A stretch of 34,778 nt of DNA, taken from assembly GCA_937975765.1 (NCBI GenBank), contig CALJUR010000021.1, forward strand, positions 1 through 34,778. The letters are read 5' to 3'. The notes under the pieces are model-generated. The model saw only the letters and a list, made by a program, of their open reading frames with translations. It was not told the DNA's origin and ran no database searches. Origin of the DNA: an uncultured Myxococcales bacterium (GTDB lineage Bacteria; Myxococcota_A; UBA9042; DTJE01). The translations under genes and the position numbers were made by a program. This document shows, in pieces, positions 8,072 through 16,222 of the stretch (its first letter is position 1; each line of letters starts with the position of its first letter).

Positions 8072-9151
8072 ATGGCGACGGGGGCCTGGATGCGTCGATC
8101 GATCGCGGGAATCGCGCTGGCAATCGTGTCGATCGGGTGCGCGCCGCGCGTCCAGGTCCTGCAGATGGACCCGATGGAGTTCGCCACGACGCGCACGGCC
8201 GACGGCGTCGAGGTCGACCTCATGGACCCGGAGGTCCTGTTTCGCGAAGGCGTCCAGGCCTGGGAGGACAAGCGGTTCGAGGACGCCGTGCGGAAGTTCG
8301 GGCTGATCCTCACGCGCTTCGCGGGTTCGCGCTTCGCCCGGCCCGCGCTGTACAACCGGGGTCTCGCGCTGCTGTCCGCGCAGCGCCCCGCCGAGGCCGC
8401 GAGGGACTTCGAGGAATACCTGCGCCGCAGCCCCGACGACCCCGACCTGCCCGACGTTCTGCTGAAGGCCGGCCAGGCCTTCCAGGAGTGCGGCGAGTGG
8501 CAGAAGGCCGAGGTCGTGCTGGCACGCCGCGCGGGAATGCGCCCGCTGTCCCTGCCGGAGGAGATGGAGACCCGGGCCCGGCTGGCGCGAGTGCTGCGGA
8601 TGCAGGGGCGGTTCGAGGAGTCCCGCGAGCAGGTCACCCGCGTCCAGTTGCTGGCGGACAGCAACGCGACCCGCCCGGAACTGCAGGGCAACTACTTCGC
8701 GGCGATGGCGTCGTTCGAAGGTGCCGAGGCGTGGCACGACCTGTTCTCGCGCATCAAGTTCATCCTGCCGACCGACCGGATGGAAAAGGACCTGACCGAC
8801 AAGGCGACCCTGTTCCTGAAGGCGCAGTCCGAGTACCTGCGCACGTTGCGGATGAGGAACGTCTTCTGGGGCGTGCAGGCCGGGACGCGCGTCGGCCGGA
8901 TGTACGAGGAGTTCTACGACGACATCATGAACGCCGAGGTTCCGCCGGAGTTCTCGCAGGACGACCTGAAGGTCTACATGGGCGAGTTGCGACACAAGGC
9001 GAGGCCGCTGGTCGCGAAGGCCGTCGCCGCGTACGAGCGCAACCTGTCCCTGGCGAAGATGTACGGCGCGCGCGACGAGTGGCTGGGGGACATGGCGTCG
9101 CGGCTGTCGCGGTTGCGGCAGATCCTGGCCGATTCCCCCTCGGACGATTGA
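8072..9151 (+). CDS. TPR-repeat lipoprotein, BamD/YbgF-like
   Basis: A 359-residue exported protein. After a hydrophobic signal segment (about 9-22) a cysteine follows in SIGC; the -3 position is Ser rather than the usual Leu, so the lipobox is weak. From about residue 45 the protein is made of TPR-type helix pairs (EVLFREGVQAWEDKRFEDAVRKF, ARPALYNRGLALLSAQRPAEAARDFEEYL and further units), as in BamD/YfiO and periplasmic TPR proteins. The start at 8072 has AGGAG upstream; an ATG seven codons later is possible. It is divergent from the FHA operon across 134 bases. It may be an outer-membrane scaffold, but no partner is identified. Confidence 0.8.
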   Translation: MATGAWMRRSIAGIALAIVSIGCAPRVQVLQMDPMEFATTRTADGVEVDLMDPEVLFREGVQAWEDKRFEDAVRKFGLILTRFAGSRFARPALYNRGLALLSAQRPAEAARDFEEYLRRSPDDPDLPDVLLKAGQAFQECGEWQKAEVVLARRAGMRPLSLPEEMETRARLARVLRMQGRFEESREQVTRVQLLADSNATRPELQGNYFAAMASFEGAEAWHDLFSRIKFILPTDRMEKDLTDKATLFLKAQSEYLRTLRMRNVFWGVQAGTRVGRMYEEFYDDIMNAEVPPEFSQDDLKVYMGELRHKARPLVAKAVAAYERNLSLAKMYGARDEWLGDMASRLSRLRQILADSPSDD

Positions 9152-9212
9152 CCCCGACCCATCCGCCTCCCGGGATTCGCGACGGACATTGACGCTGCCC
9201 GGGCCTTGCAGT

Positions 9213-9232
9213 GCGGGGGCCCCGCCCCCCGC
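9213..9232. terminator. GC-rich hairpin between convergent genes
   Basis: GCGGGGG (9213-9219) pairs with CCCCCGC (9226-9232) across a six-base loop, between the stop of the TPR lipoprotein (9151) and the stop of the minus-strand hydrolase (9238). No T-run follows on either strand, so if it ends transcription it does so weakly or as a bidirectional barrier. Confidence 0.35.
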
Positions 9233-9237
9233 CTGTC

Positions 9238-10068
9238 CTACAGCAGGATCTCCGGGCCTGGCTCGAACGCGGGAGCGGTGTGCACCGGGACCCGGCCTCC
9301 GGCAGGCCCGGCCTCGTACCGAACGGTGTTCTCGGCCAGTTCGGGACGGTTGTGGTCCCGGGACAGGTGCGCCAGCAGCGTCGCCTTCGGCAGCGTTCGC
9401 GACGCCTCCCAGATCTCCTTCAGGAACCGGCCGCTTTGCACGTTCGACAGGTGACCGTGGTCCGACGCAACGCGGGCCTTGTCCAGCGGGTGCCGGGGAC
9501 TGCGCCGCAGCATCTCCACGTCGTAGTTCGCCTCCAGGATCACGGCATCCGCGTCCGTGAACCAGGGCAGCAGTTCGGGTCGCGCGCACCCCAGGTCCGT
9601 CGCCACGACCACTTTCCGTCGCAGGCCGCCCCGTCCCGACCGCAGCACGTACCCGAAGGTGGGGACGTCGTGCGGCACGTCGAACGGCGTCACCTCGACG
9701 TCCTCAACCAGGTACGACGAACCTGCCCGGACCTCCTGCAGCAGGCCGTCCGGCACGTCGTGGCCGGACTTCGCCCGGTACAGGCTGGAGGCGAACCGCA
9801 GGGCGTACCGGTTGCCCAGGATCGGCACCCTGTGGGCCACGCACCACTGGAGGCCGAACCAGTTCACGTGGTCCGAGTGCTCGTGGCTGACCAGTGCCGC
9901 CGTGACCCCGCCGGGGACGATGCCGGCCTCGCCCAGGCGCTGCAGCAGCAGCTTCTTCGTCGGGATGCCCAGGTCCATCAGCAGCGTGGCGCGACGGGAC
10001 CGGACGATGGCCAGGTTGCCGGACGATCCGCTGGCCAGGGTCCGGAAACTGAGCACGGAATCGTCCAC
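9238..10068 (-). CDS. Metallo-beta-lactamase fold hydrolase, YycJ/WalJ-like
   Basis: A 276-residue metal-dependent hydrolase. It opens with FRTLASGSSGN, the typical start of the YycJ/WalJ branch, and carries the zinc motif HEHSDH in LVSHEHSDHVNWFG. Further metal-ligand candidates are the Asp in VVATDLGC and the His in SDHGHLSNVQS. Members of this branch are thought to act as exonucleases or phosphodiesterases linked to cell-wall or DNA metabolism; the substrate here is not known. No ATG fits, so I take the GTG at 10068, which has AGGA seven bases upstream and lies just before the first conserved strand. It follows truB by 56 bases and is probably the last gene of that operon. Confidence 0.9.
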   Translation of the reverse strand: MDDSVLSFRTLASGSSGNLAIVRSRRATLLMDLGIPTKKLLLQRLGEAGIVPGGVTAALVSHEHSDHVNWFGLQWCVAHRVPILGNRYALRFASSLYRAKSGHDVPDGLLQEVRAGSSYLVEDVEVTPFDVPHDVPTFGYVLRSGRGGLRRKVVVATDLGCARPELLPWFTDADAVILEANYDVEMLRRSPRHPLDKARVASDHGHLSNVQSGRFLKEIWEASRTLPKATLLAHLSRDHNRPELAENTVRYEAGPAGGRVPVHTAPAFEPGPEILL

Positions 10069-10124
10069 GGGGTGTCCTGTCCGCCTCCGGGGTCCCCGCG
10101 ATTCTACTCCAGGGATGCGACCCG

Positions 10125-10850
10125 TTACGAGGTTTCTGCGGTGCTTTCCGGCAGGTCCAGCCGGTTCGCGGGCTGCCTCGGCGCGGTCGGCCGCCGCTCC
10201 AGCCGCCACAGGGGCACGGCCTGCTCGACCCGGTAGGGACCGATCGCCGTGCGCCGCAGGGCGACCAGGTGCCCCAGGCATCCCAGCGACCGCCCCAGGT
10301 CCCTCGCCAGCGACCGCATGTACGCGCCCTTGCCGCAGGAGACCTTCACCACCGCATCCGGCGCCAGCCACTCCAGCAGATCCGCGGAGTGGATCACCAC
10401 GTTCCGGGGCGGCTTGACGACCGTCTCGCCGCGACGCGCGTACCAGTACAGCGGCTTCCCCTCGTGCTTCAGTGCCGAGTAGGCCGGCGCCTCCTGGACC
10501 ACCTCGCCGACGAAGGCCCGCAGCGCCTCCCGGATCGCCGCCTCGCCCGGCAGGGGCGCTTCCCCCCGGGCCACCACCGCCCCCGTCAGGTCGCACGTGT
10601 CGGTCTCGCTGCCGAACCTCACCGTCAGCAGGTACTCCTTGTCGCCCGCCAGCAGGTCGTCGGCCTCGCGCGTGTACTCGCGCCCGACCAGCACCGGCAG
10701 CAGCCCGGTGGCGAACGGGTCCAGCGTCCCGCCGTGGCCGGTCCGGCGAATCCCGGTCACGCGGCGCACCACGTCCACCACCCGTGCGGAGGACACCCCG
10801 GCCGGCTTGTCCACCAGGATCACGCCGGGCCCCAGGGACACGTCGATCAT
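10125..10850 (-). CDS. truB: tRNA pseudouridine synthase B, short form
   Basis: TruB converts uridine 55 in the T-loop of tRNAs to pseudouridine. The catalytic aspartate is Asp44 in GHGGTLDPFATGLL. Other family blocks are GVILVDKPAGVSS at the N-terminus, KEYLLTVRFGSETDTCDLTG, the QEAPAYSALKHEGKPLYWYAR segment and KGAYMRSLARDLG. The protein has only 241 residues against about 300 in E. coli or B. subtilis; the C-terminal PUA-like domain is essentially absent and a short basic Arg/Pro-rich tail takes its place. The ATG overlaps the rbfA stop as ATGA, indicating translational coupling. Confidence 0.96.
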   Translation of the reverse strand: MIDVSLGPGVILVDKPAGVSSARVVDVVRRVTGIRRTGHGGTLDPFATGLLPVLVGREYTREADDLLAGDKEYLLTVRFGSETDTCDLTGAVVARGEAPLPGEAAIREALRAFVGEVVQEAPAYSALKHEGKPLYWYARRGETVVKPPRNVVIHSADLLEWLAPDAVVKVSCGKGAYMRSLARDLGRSLGCLGHLVALRRTAIGPYRVEQAVPLWRLERRPTAPRQPANRLDLPESTAETS

Positions 10851-11242
10851 CGGGATTCCTTCGGGGGGTCCTGCTTCTCCGGGACCGTCTCGCCCGGCTT
10901 CGGCAACTGCATCAGCAGGTTCTCCACGCGGGAGGCCTGGTCGGGAACGTCATCGTAGTGGAACTCCAGTTTCGGCATCCGCAGCAGCCGCACCCGGTGG
11001 GCCAGTTCGCGCCGCAGCCACGCCTGGCACTTCTGCAGGCCGGCCATCAACTCGGCCCTGCCCTGCTCGTCGCCCTGCAGCGAGCGCACGTAGACGCGGC
11101 ACAGCGACATGTCCGCCGTGACCTTGACGCCGGTCACGACCCCCATCCGCACGCGCGGGTCCTCGACCTCGGACACGAGCAGCATGCCCAGGACCTCCCG
11201 GATCTCGCTGGCGATCCGATCGGTGCGCTTGTACGGCTTCAT
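10847..11242 (-). CDS. rbfA: 30S ribosome-binding factor A
   Basis: RbfA is a KH-fold assembly factor that binds the immature 30S subunit near helix 1 of 16S rRNA. At 131 residues it has the usual length. The N-terminal helix RTDRIASEIREVLGMLL is followed by VEDPRVRMGVVTGVKVTADMSLCRVYVRSL, the family core, and by LRRELAHRVRLLRMPKLEFHYDD. The last 20 residues form a charged tail. Its stop overlaps the truB start by four bases and it lies 28 bases after the DUF503 gene, as in the classical infB-rbfA-truB order. Confidence 0.95.
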   Translation of the reverse strand: MKPYKRTDRIASEIREVLGMLLVSEVEDPRVRMGVVTGVKVTADMSLCRVYVRSLQGDEQGRAELMAGLQKCQAWLRRELAHRVRLLRMPKLEFHYDDVPDQASRVENLLMQLPKPGETVPEKQDPPKESR

Positions 11243-11270
11243 GGCGTCTCGACTCCCGGGAATCCTGTCC

Positions 11271-11561
11271 CTACAACACGTGAAGGATCTCGATCGCGTG
11301 ATCCTCGATCTCGGCCAGTCCCATCCCGTCGATGCAGGCGATCACCTTGTCCAGCACCGAATTGACGAAGCGGTGGTCGTTCCCGACGACGCAGAACCCC
11401 AGGACCGCGGTCTGCCAGACGTCCTGGTCCTCGACTTCCGCCATCGCGATGTTGAACTGCTGGCGGGTTCGGGAGACCAGTCGCTTCACGACGCTGCGCT
11501 TGCCCTTCAGGTCCGCGTTCTCGGGGATTGCCAGCGTGATGCGGCAGACACCGACGACCAT
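11271..11561 (-). CDS. DUF503 family protein, YlxP-like
   Basis: A 96-residue protein with the DUF503 layout: an opening strand VVGVCRITLAIPE, the motif LKGKRSVVKRLVSRTRQQFNIAMAEVEDQDVWQTAVLG and a closing helix. In Bacillus the homologue YlxP lies between infB and rbfA, exactly as here. Its molecular role is unsettled; the position suggests work in translation or ribosome assembly. It begins 58 bases after infB. Confidence 0.9.
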   Translation of the reverse strand: MVVGVCRITLAIPENADLKGKRSVVKRLVSRTRQQFNIAMAEVEDQDVWQTAVLGFCVVGNDHRFVNSVLDKVIACIDGMGLAEIEDHAIEILHVL

Positions 11562-11619
11562 CGGGGGACCTCGTCCACGGGACCCGGGGGGACCGGGGGC
11601 GAACCGCGTGCGACCGGCC

Positions 11620-14196
11620 TCAGCCTCCCGTCACCAGCGTCTCGCGCACCGTCTCGTACTCGTAGAACTCCAGCACGTCCCCGGCCTCGAGGCCCTCGTA
11701 GCCGTCGATGCCGATGCCGCACTCCATGCCTGCCTTGACCTCGCGGACGTCGTCCTTGAAGCGCTTGAGGCTGGACAGTTTGCCGGTGAACAGGGTCTCC
11801 TTGCCGCGGACGACCCGGACCTCCAGCGTGCGCTTGATGATGCCGGACGTGCACAGGCTGCCGGCGATCTTGCCGACCTTGGACACGCTGAACACCTGCC
11901 GGACCTCGGCCCTGCCGACCTGCTTCGCGACCAGTTTGGGCGTCAGCAGGCCCTCCATCGCGCGCTTCAGGTCATCGATCACGTCGTAGATGATCGAGTA
12001 GCGCCGGATGTCGATCTTCTCCTGCTCTGCCAGGTGCTGGGCCTTCGGGTCGACGCCGACGTTGAACCCCACGACGACCGCGTTGGACGCGATGGCCAGG
12101 TTCACGTCGCTTTCCGCCACGGCGCCGACAGCACTGTGGACCACGCGCAGCGTGATCTCTGGGTGCTTCAACTTGGTCACGCTGTCGACCAGCGGGCTCA
12201 ACGAACCCTGCACGTCCGCGCGCAGGATCACCTTCAGTTCCTTCACCTCGCCGGCCTGCACCTTGCTGAAGAAGTCCTCCAGCGACACGCGGTTCGCGGA
12301 TCCGGCCAGGCTGGACCGCTTCATCTGCTCCATCTGGTACTCGGCCACCTCGCGGGCCTTCTTCTCGTCGACCAGGGCCACGAAGGGGTCACCGGCATTC
12401 GGGACCATGTTCAAGCCGGTGATCCGCACCGGCGTCGCCGGGGTGGCCTCGGTGACCAGGTTCCCCTTGTCGTCGTTCATCATGCGGACGCGGCCATAGG
12501 AAAGGCCGGCCACGATCGCGTCGCCGACCTTCAGCGTGCCGCCCGAGACCAGGACCGTCGCCACGGGACCCAGGCGCGGGTCCAGGCGCGACTCCAGCAC
12601 GACGCCGCGGCCGGCCTTGTCCGGGTTGGCCTTCAGTTCCAGCACCTGCGCCTGCAGGAGAATCATCTCCAGCAGGTTGTCGATGCCCAGGTTCTGCTTC
12701 GCGGAGATCTCGCAGAAGATGTTCGGGCCGCCCCATTCCTCGGGAACCAGGCCCTCATCGCCCAGTTCGCGACGCACGCGTTCGACGTTCGCATCTGCCT
12801 TGTCGATCTTGTTGATCGCCACGATGATCGGCGCCCCGCCGTCGCGGGCATGGGCGATAGCCTCCTTCGTCTGGGCCATCACTCCGTCGTCGGCCGCCAC
12901 CACCAGGATGACGATGTCGGTCACCTGGGCGCCCCGGGCGCGCATCTGCGTGAACGCTTCGTGTCCGGGGGTGTCGATGAACGTGATCACGTCGCCGCCC
13001 GCGGTCTTCACCTGGTAGGCGCCGATGTGCTGGGTGATGCCGCCGGCCTCATGCTCGGCCACGTGAGCCGACCGGATGCGGTCCAGCAACGTGGTCTTGC
13101 CGTGGTCGACGTGGCCCATGATCGTGACGACGGGCGGGCGGGCCTTCAGTTCCAGTTCGCCGTCCGGCTGCTCCTTCAGGTACACCGCCGGGTCGAAGCC
13201 GACCTTCTCCAGCGTGAAGCCGTAGTCGCCGGCCATCAGGGTCGCGGTATCCAGATCCAGCGGCTGGGTCATGCCGGCCATCACGCCGTTCTGCATCAGC
13301 TTCTTGATCAGTTCGCCGGCCTTGATGCCCAGGGCGTGCGCCAGGTCGGCCACCGTGATGACCTCGCCCTCGACGCGGATGTTGCGCTTCTGCTCCTTCG
13401 GCATCGTCAGGATGGTCTTCTGCGGGCGCCCGCGGCGCTGCACGGTCTTGCGGCGGCGGGACGTCGGACGCTGCTGCTGCTCGGGCCGATCGGCCTCCTC
13501 CTCGGGCGTGGACATGAAGTCGCGGATGGAGAGGACGTCGCTGCGGCGGTCGTAGACCAGGCGCTTCAGCTTCGTCTTCTTGTCAGGCTGCTCGGCCAGC
13601 TGCTTCAGCGCGTCGCGCGGGGCGCCCTCGGCCGAACGCACCGCGACGGGCGCGGCCTTCGAGGCCTCGCCAGCAGGGGGCGGCGGGGCGGCAGGAGCCG
13701 CCGGCGCGGCGGCCTGGGCGGGGTGCGCCTCGACCGGCGCGGCGACAGGGGCCGCGACCGCCGGCAAGGCCGCCGGGGCTTCGGCGACGGGCGCCTGGAC
13801 AGGTGCCGCGGCCTCCGGGGCGACGGCCTGGGCGTCGACCACCGACGGGGCCGTCTCGGCCACAGGGGCCTCGACCGCGGGGGACGCCGTCTCGGGAACG
13901 GGCTCGGCCACCGGCGCGGCCTCCTCGACCTGCGCCGCGACGGCGGGCTTCTGGGCGGGGGCTGCCGACGCGGACTCGCCCGCGCGACGCCGCACGACGC
14001 GGCCGCCTTCCATCTTCTTGACCTGGACCTCGCCGGCCCGGGGGGTCTCGAAGAGCTTTCGGGCCTTGTCTTCCTGCTCCTTGGTCATCTGGGCGAGGTG
14101 GTCCCGGATCTCGACGCCCGACTCCCGCAGGCGGGTCAGCACCTGCTTGGACTCGACCCCCAGTTCCTTGGCCAGTTCGTAGACGCGCTTGCTCAT
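11620..14196 (-). CDS. infB: Translation initiation factor IF-2
   Basis: IF-2 brings fMet-tRNA to the 30S subunit and promotes 50S joining with GTP hydrolysis. The 858-residue protein starts with an IF2N domain (SKRVYELAKELGVESKQVL, 1-50). A long Ala/Pro/Val-rich linker (about 75-185) and a second IF2N-like domain (about 275-330, VITVADLAHALGIKAGELIKKL) follow. The GTPase domain has G1 GHVDHGKT at 361-368, then DTPGHEAF and NKIDKA. Domains II to IV with the fMet-tRNA-binding C2 part close the protein. The linker is low in complexity, which is normal for high-GC relatives. It starts ten bases after ylxR and belongs to the nusA operon. Confidence 0.98.
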   Translation of the reverse strand: MSKRVYELAKELGVESKQVLTRLRESGVEIRDHLAQMTKEQEDKARKLFETPRAGEVQVKKMEGGRVVRRRAGESASAAPAQKPAVAAQVEEAAPVAEPVPETASPAVEAPVAETAPSVVDAQAVAPEAAAPVQAPVAEAPAALPAVAAPVAAPVEAHPAQAAAPAAPAAPPPPAGEASKAAPVAVRSAEGAPRDALKQLAEQPDKKTKLKRLVYDRRSDVLSIRDFMSTPEEEADRPEQQQRPTSRRRKTVQRRGRPQKTILTMPKEQKRNIRVEGEVITVADLAHALGIKAGELIKKLMQNGVMAGMTQPLDLDTATLMAGDYGFTLEKVGFDPAVYLKEQPDGELELKARPPVVTIMGHVDHGKTTLLDRIRSAHVAEHEAGGITQHIGAYQVKTAGGDVITFIDTPGHEAFTQMRARGAQVTDIVILVVAADDGVMAQTKEAIAHARDGGAPIIVAINKIDKADANVERVRRELGDEGLVPEEWGGPNIFCEISAKQNLGIDNLLEMILLQAQVLELKANPDKAGRGVVLESRLDPRLGPVATVLVSGGTLKVGDAIVAGLSYGRVRMMNDDKGNLVTEATPATPVRITGLNMVPNAGDPFVALVDEKKAREVAEYQMEQMKRSSLAGSANRVSLEDFFSKVQAGEVKELKVILRADVQGSLSPLVDSVTKLKHPEITLRVVHSAVGAVAESDVNLAIASNAVVVGFNVGVDPKAQHLAEQEKIDIRRYSIIYDVIDDLKRAMEGLLTPKLVAKQVGRAEVRQVFSVSKVGKIAGSLCTSGIIKRTLEVRVVRGKETLFTGKLSSLKRFKDDVREVKAGMECGIGIDGYEGLEAGDVLEFYEYETVRETLVTGG

Positions 14197-14206
14197 CGGG
14201 CCCCCC

Positions 14207-14476
14207 TCACGTACCGGAGCCGGGGATTTGCCCGGCCCACGCCGCGCCGTCCCCCGGCACCCTCAGAGCCCGCGGGATCGACCCGCGGGCCAGGGCACGC
14301 TTCACGCATTTCGAATCCGGGCAGAGGTATGCCCCCCTGCCCCCCCGTCGCCGTTCCCGATCCACCGCGATGCCCTGCCCGGGCGTCGCGGCCAGCCGCA
14401 CCATCTCGGCCTGGGGGCGTTGCCTTCCGCACCCCACGCACCGGCGCAGCGGAACGTGACGGGCCTTCCCGGTCAT
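14207..14476 (-). CDS. ylxR: YlxR (DUF448) RNA-binding protein
   Basis: An 89-residue basic protein. It shows the YlxR core: PLRRCVGCGRQRPQAEMVRL (Cys13 and Cys16) followed by RGGRGAYLCPDSKCVKRAL (Cys52 and Cys57), with the conserved RGAYLC turn. YlxR proteins bind RNA, and one has been linked to RNase P modulation. The start overlaps the nusA stop as ATGA, so the gene is translationally coupled to nusA, and infB follows ten bases later. The final 20 residues are Gly/Pro-rich and not part of the family core. Confidence 0.92.
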   Translation of the reverse strand: MTGKARHVPLRRCVGCGRQRPQAEMVRLAATPGQGIAVDRERRRGGRGAYLCPDSKCVKRALARGSIPRALRVPGDGAAWAGQIPGSGT

Positions 14477-16038
14477 TCGGCCGGGCCCTTCTCCGGCAGC
14501 GCCAGGTCCGGCGTGGACTCGCTGGTCCCGTCGGCCACGGGCGCCGCCTCGGTCGTCTCGGTGGAAGCGCCCTCCGCCTCGGTCGTCTCGGTGGAAGCGT
14601 CCGCCGCCTCGGTCGTCTCGGTGGAAGCGTCCGCCGCCGGGGCCTCCGGGGTCGCCGGGACCACCGGGGCTGCCGCCGCCGTCGCTGCGGCCACGGCCGC
14701 CTCCTGGGCCTCCACCTTCATCTTCTGCTTCAACTCGTAGGACACCTGCTGGATCGCCTGCGCCATCGCCAGGGAGATCCCCGGGATCGCCGCCAGTTCG
14801 GACTCGTCCGCGTTCAGCAGGTTGTCGGGCGAGTGGTAGCCCAGCTTGAACAGGTACTCTACCGTGCTCTCGTCCAGGCCCTCGATCTTCACCAGGTCCA
14901 CCTTCAGCCGCGCCTTCAGTTCCTGGATGCGGCCCTCGCCGTGGATCTCGATGTTCCAGCCCAGCAGCTTGCTGGCCAGCTTGACGTTCTGGCCGCGCCG
15001 CCCGATCGCCAGCGACAACTGGTCGTCGCCGACGATCAGTTCGATCTGGTGGTTGTTCTCGTCGATCAGCACGCGCTGGACCATCGCCGGGGCGATGGCG
15101 CTGCAGACATAGCGCGCCAGGTCGATGCTGTAGGGGATGATGTCGATCTTCTCGCCGCGCAGTTCCTGCACGACGGCCTGCACGCGCGACCCCTTCATTC
15201 CGACGCAGGCGCCGACCGGATCGACGTCGCTGTCCGTGGAGGTGACCGCCAGTTTGGTCCGTTCGCCGGGCTCGCGCGCGACGGCCTGGATCTTCACGAT
15301 GCCCTCGTAGATCTCGGGCACCTCCTTCTCGAACAGCTTGACCACGAACCGGGGGTCGGTGCGGGACAGGATCACCTGGTGGCCCTTCGGTTCCCGGGTG
15401 ACGTCCTTCACGTATGCCTGGACGCGGTCGCCGGCGCGGTAGGACTCGCGCGGGCACTGCTCCTTGAAGGGCAGGATCGCCTCGGCCTTGCCCAGGTCGA
15501 CGATGACGTTGCCCTTCTCGAACCGGCGCGCGACGCCGGTGACCAGTTCGCCCTTCCGGTCCTTGTACTCGTTGAAGATGATGGTGCGCTCGGCCTCCTG
15601 CACCTTCTGCAGGACCACGTGCTTCGCCGTCTGGGCCGCGATGCGCCCGAACGCCTTGCGGTAGGTCTGCAACTGCAGGATGTCGCCGTACTTCATGTCC
15701 TCTTCCCGGGCCTTGTCCTTGTCGGCCTCGAGGTAGAAGATCTGGAAGCCCAGTTCGTCGCCCGGCTGCGCCTCGGGATCGACCTTCGCGGCGTCTTCCA
15801 TGTTCAGTTCGGTCATCGGGTTCTGGACGTCCTCGCTGACCTTCATGTACTGGAAGAGTTCCACCTGGCCGCCGTCCGCGTTGAACGCCGCTTCCAGCGT
15901 GCGCTCCTCGCCGAAGACCTTCTTCGCCGCCTTCAGGATGGCTTCCTCGAGGGCCTCGATGAAGACCTCCTTCGGGATCCCCTTCTCGCGGCTGACGAGG
16001 TCGATCACCTCGGACCAGTTCGGGTTGTCGACGGACAT
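14473..16038 (-). CDS. nusA: Transcription termination/antitermination factor NusA
   Basis: NusA binds RNA polymerase and modulates pausing, termination and antitermination. The 521-residue protein has the N-terminal polymerase-binding domain (1-125), the S1 domain (about 130-200, KGELVTGVARRFEKGNVIVDLG), two KH domains (about 230-375, with VGACVGMKGSRVQAVVQEL and LSLAIGRRGQNVKLASKLLG) and one helix-hairpin-helix repeat (about 405-440). The last 75 residues are an acidic Ala/Thr/Glu tail with a triple repeat of STETTEA. It has GGAGG five bases before the ATG. It opens the nusA-ylxR-infB operon; no rimP lies before it. Confidence 0.98.
   Translation of the reverse strand: MSVDNPNWSEVIDLVSREKGIPKEVFIEALEEAILKAAKKVFGEERTLEAAFNADGGQVELFQYMKVSEDVQNPMTELNMEDAAKVDPEAQPGDELGFQIFYLEADKDKAREEDMKYGDILQLQTYRKAFGRIAAQTAKHVVLQKVQEAERTIIFNEYKDRKGELVTGVARRFEKGNVIVDLGKAEAILPFKEQCPRESYRAGDRVQAYVKDVTREPKGHQVILSRTDPRFVVKLFEKEVPEIYEGIVKIQAVAREPGERTKLAVTSTDSDVDPVGACVGMKGSRVQAVVQELRGEKIDIIPYSIDLARYVCSAIAPAMVQRVLIDENNHQIELIVGDDQLSLAIGRRGQNVKLASKLLGWNIEIHGEGRIQELKARLKVDLVKIEGLDESTVEYLFKLGYHSPDNLLNADESELAAIPGISLAMAQAIQQVSYELKQKMKVEAQEAAVAAATAAAAPVVPATPEAPAADASTETTEAADASTETTEAEGASTETTEAAPVADGTSESTPDLALPEKGPAE
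14546..14635. repeat. Three 30-bp direct repeats in the nusA 3' end
   Basis: A 24-base core occurs three times with 30-base periodicity at 14546, 14576 and 14606; only the six-base joints vary. In the NusA frame each unit gives a ten-residue block with STETTEA, so the repeat keeps the frame and looks like recent expansion of a disordered tail. Confidence 0.9.
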
Positions 16039-16222
16039 CGGATCCTCCGTTTGCTCCGTTCACGCCCCGCCGACAGAACCGCCAGCCCCCTTCCGCACGA
16101 GCCAGCCTTGCGCCGGGAACGAAAAGGGAGGGGTGCGGCGGGCGGGGGGCCCAGCCAGCAGGGTCGCGTATTGGTACCCCATCCCGGCGGAAAAAGCAAG
16201 GGGGCGACGGACCCGGAAAACG

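Noticed and set aside
14207..16063. Minus-strand frame of 618 codons covering ylxR and running through nusA
   Set aside because: Only its last 89 codons (ylxR) show a family; the upstream part is an out-of-frame reading of nusA.
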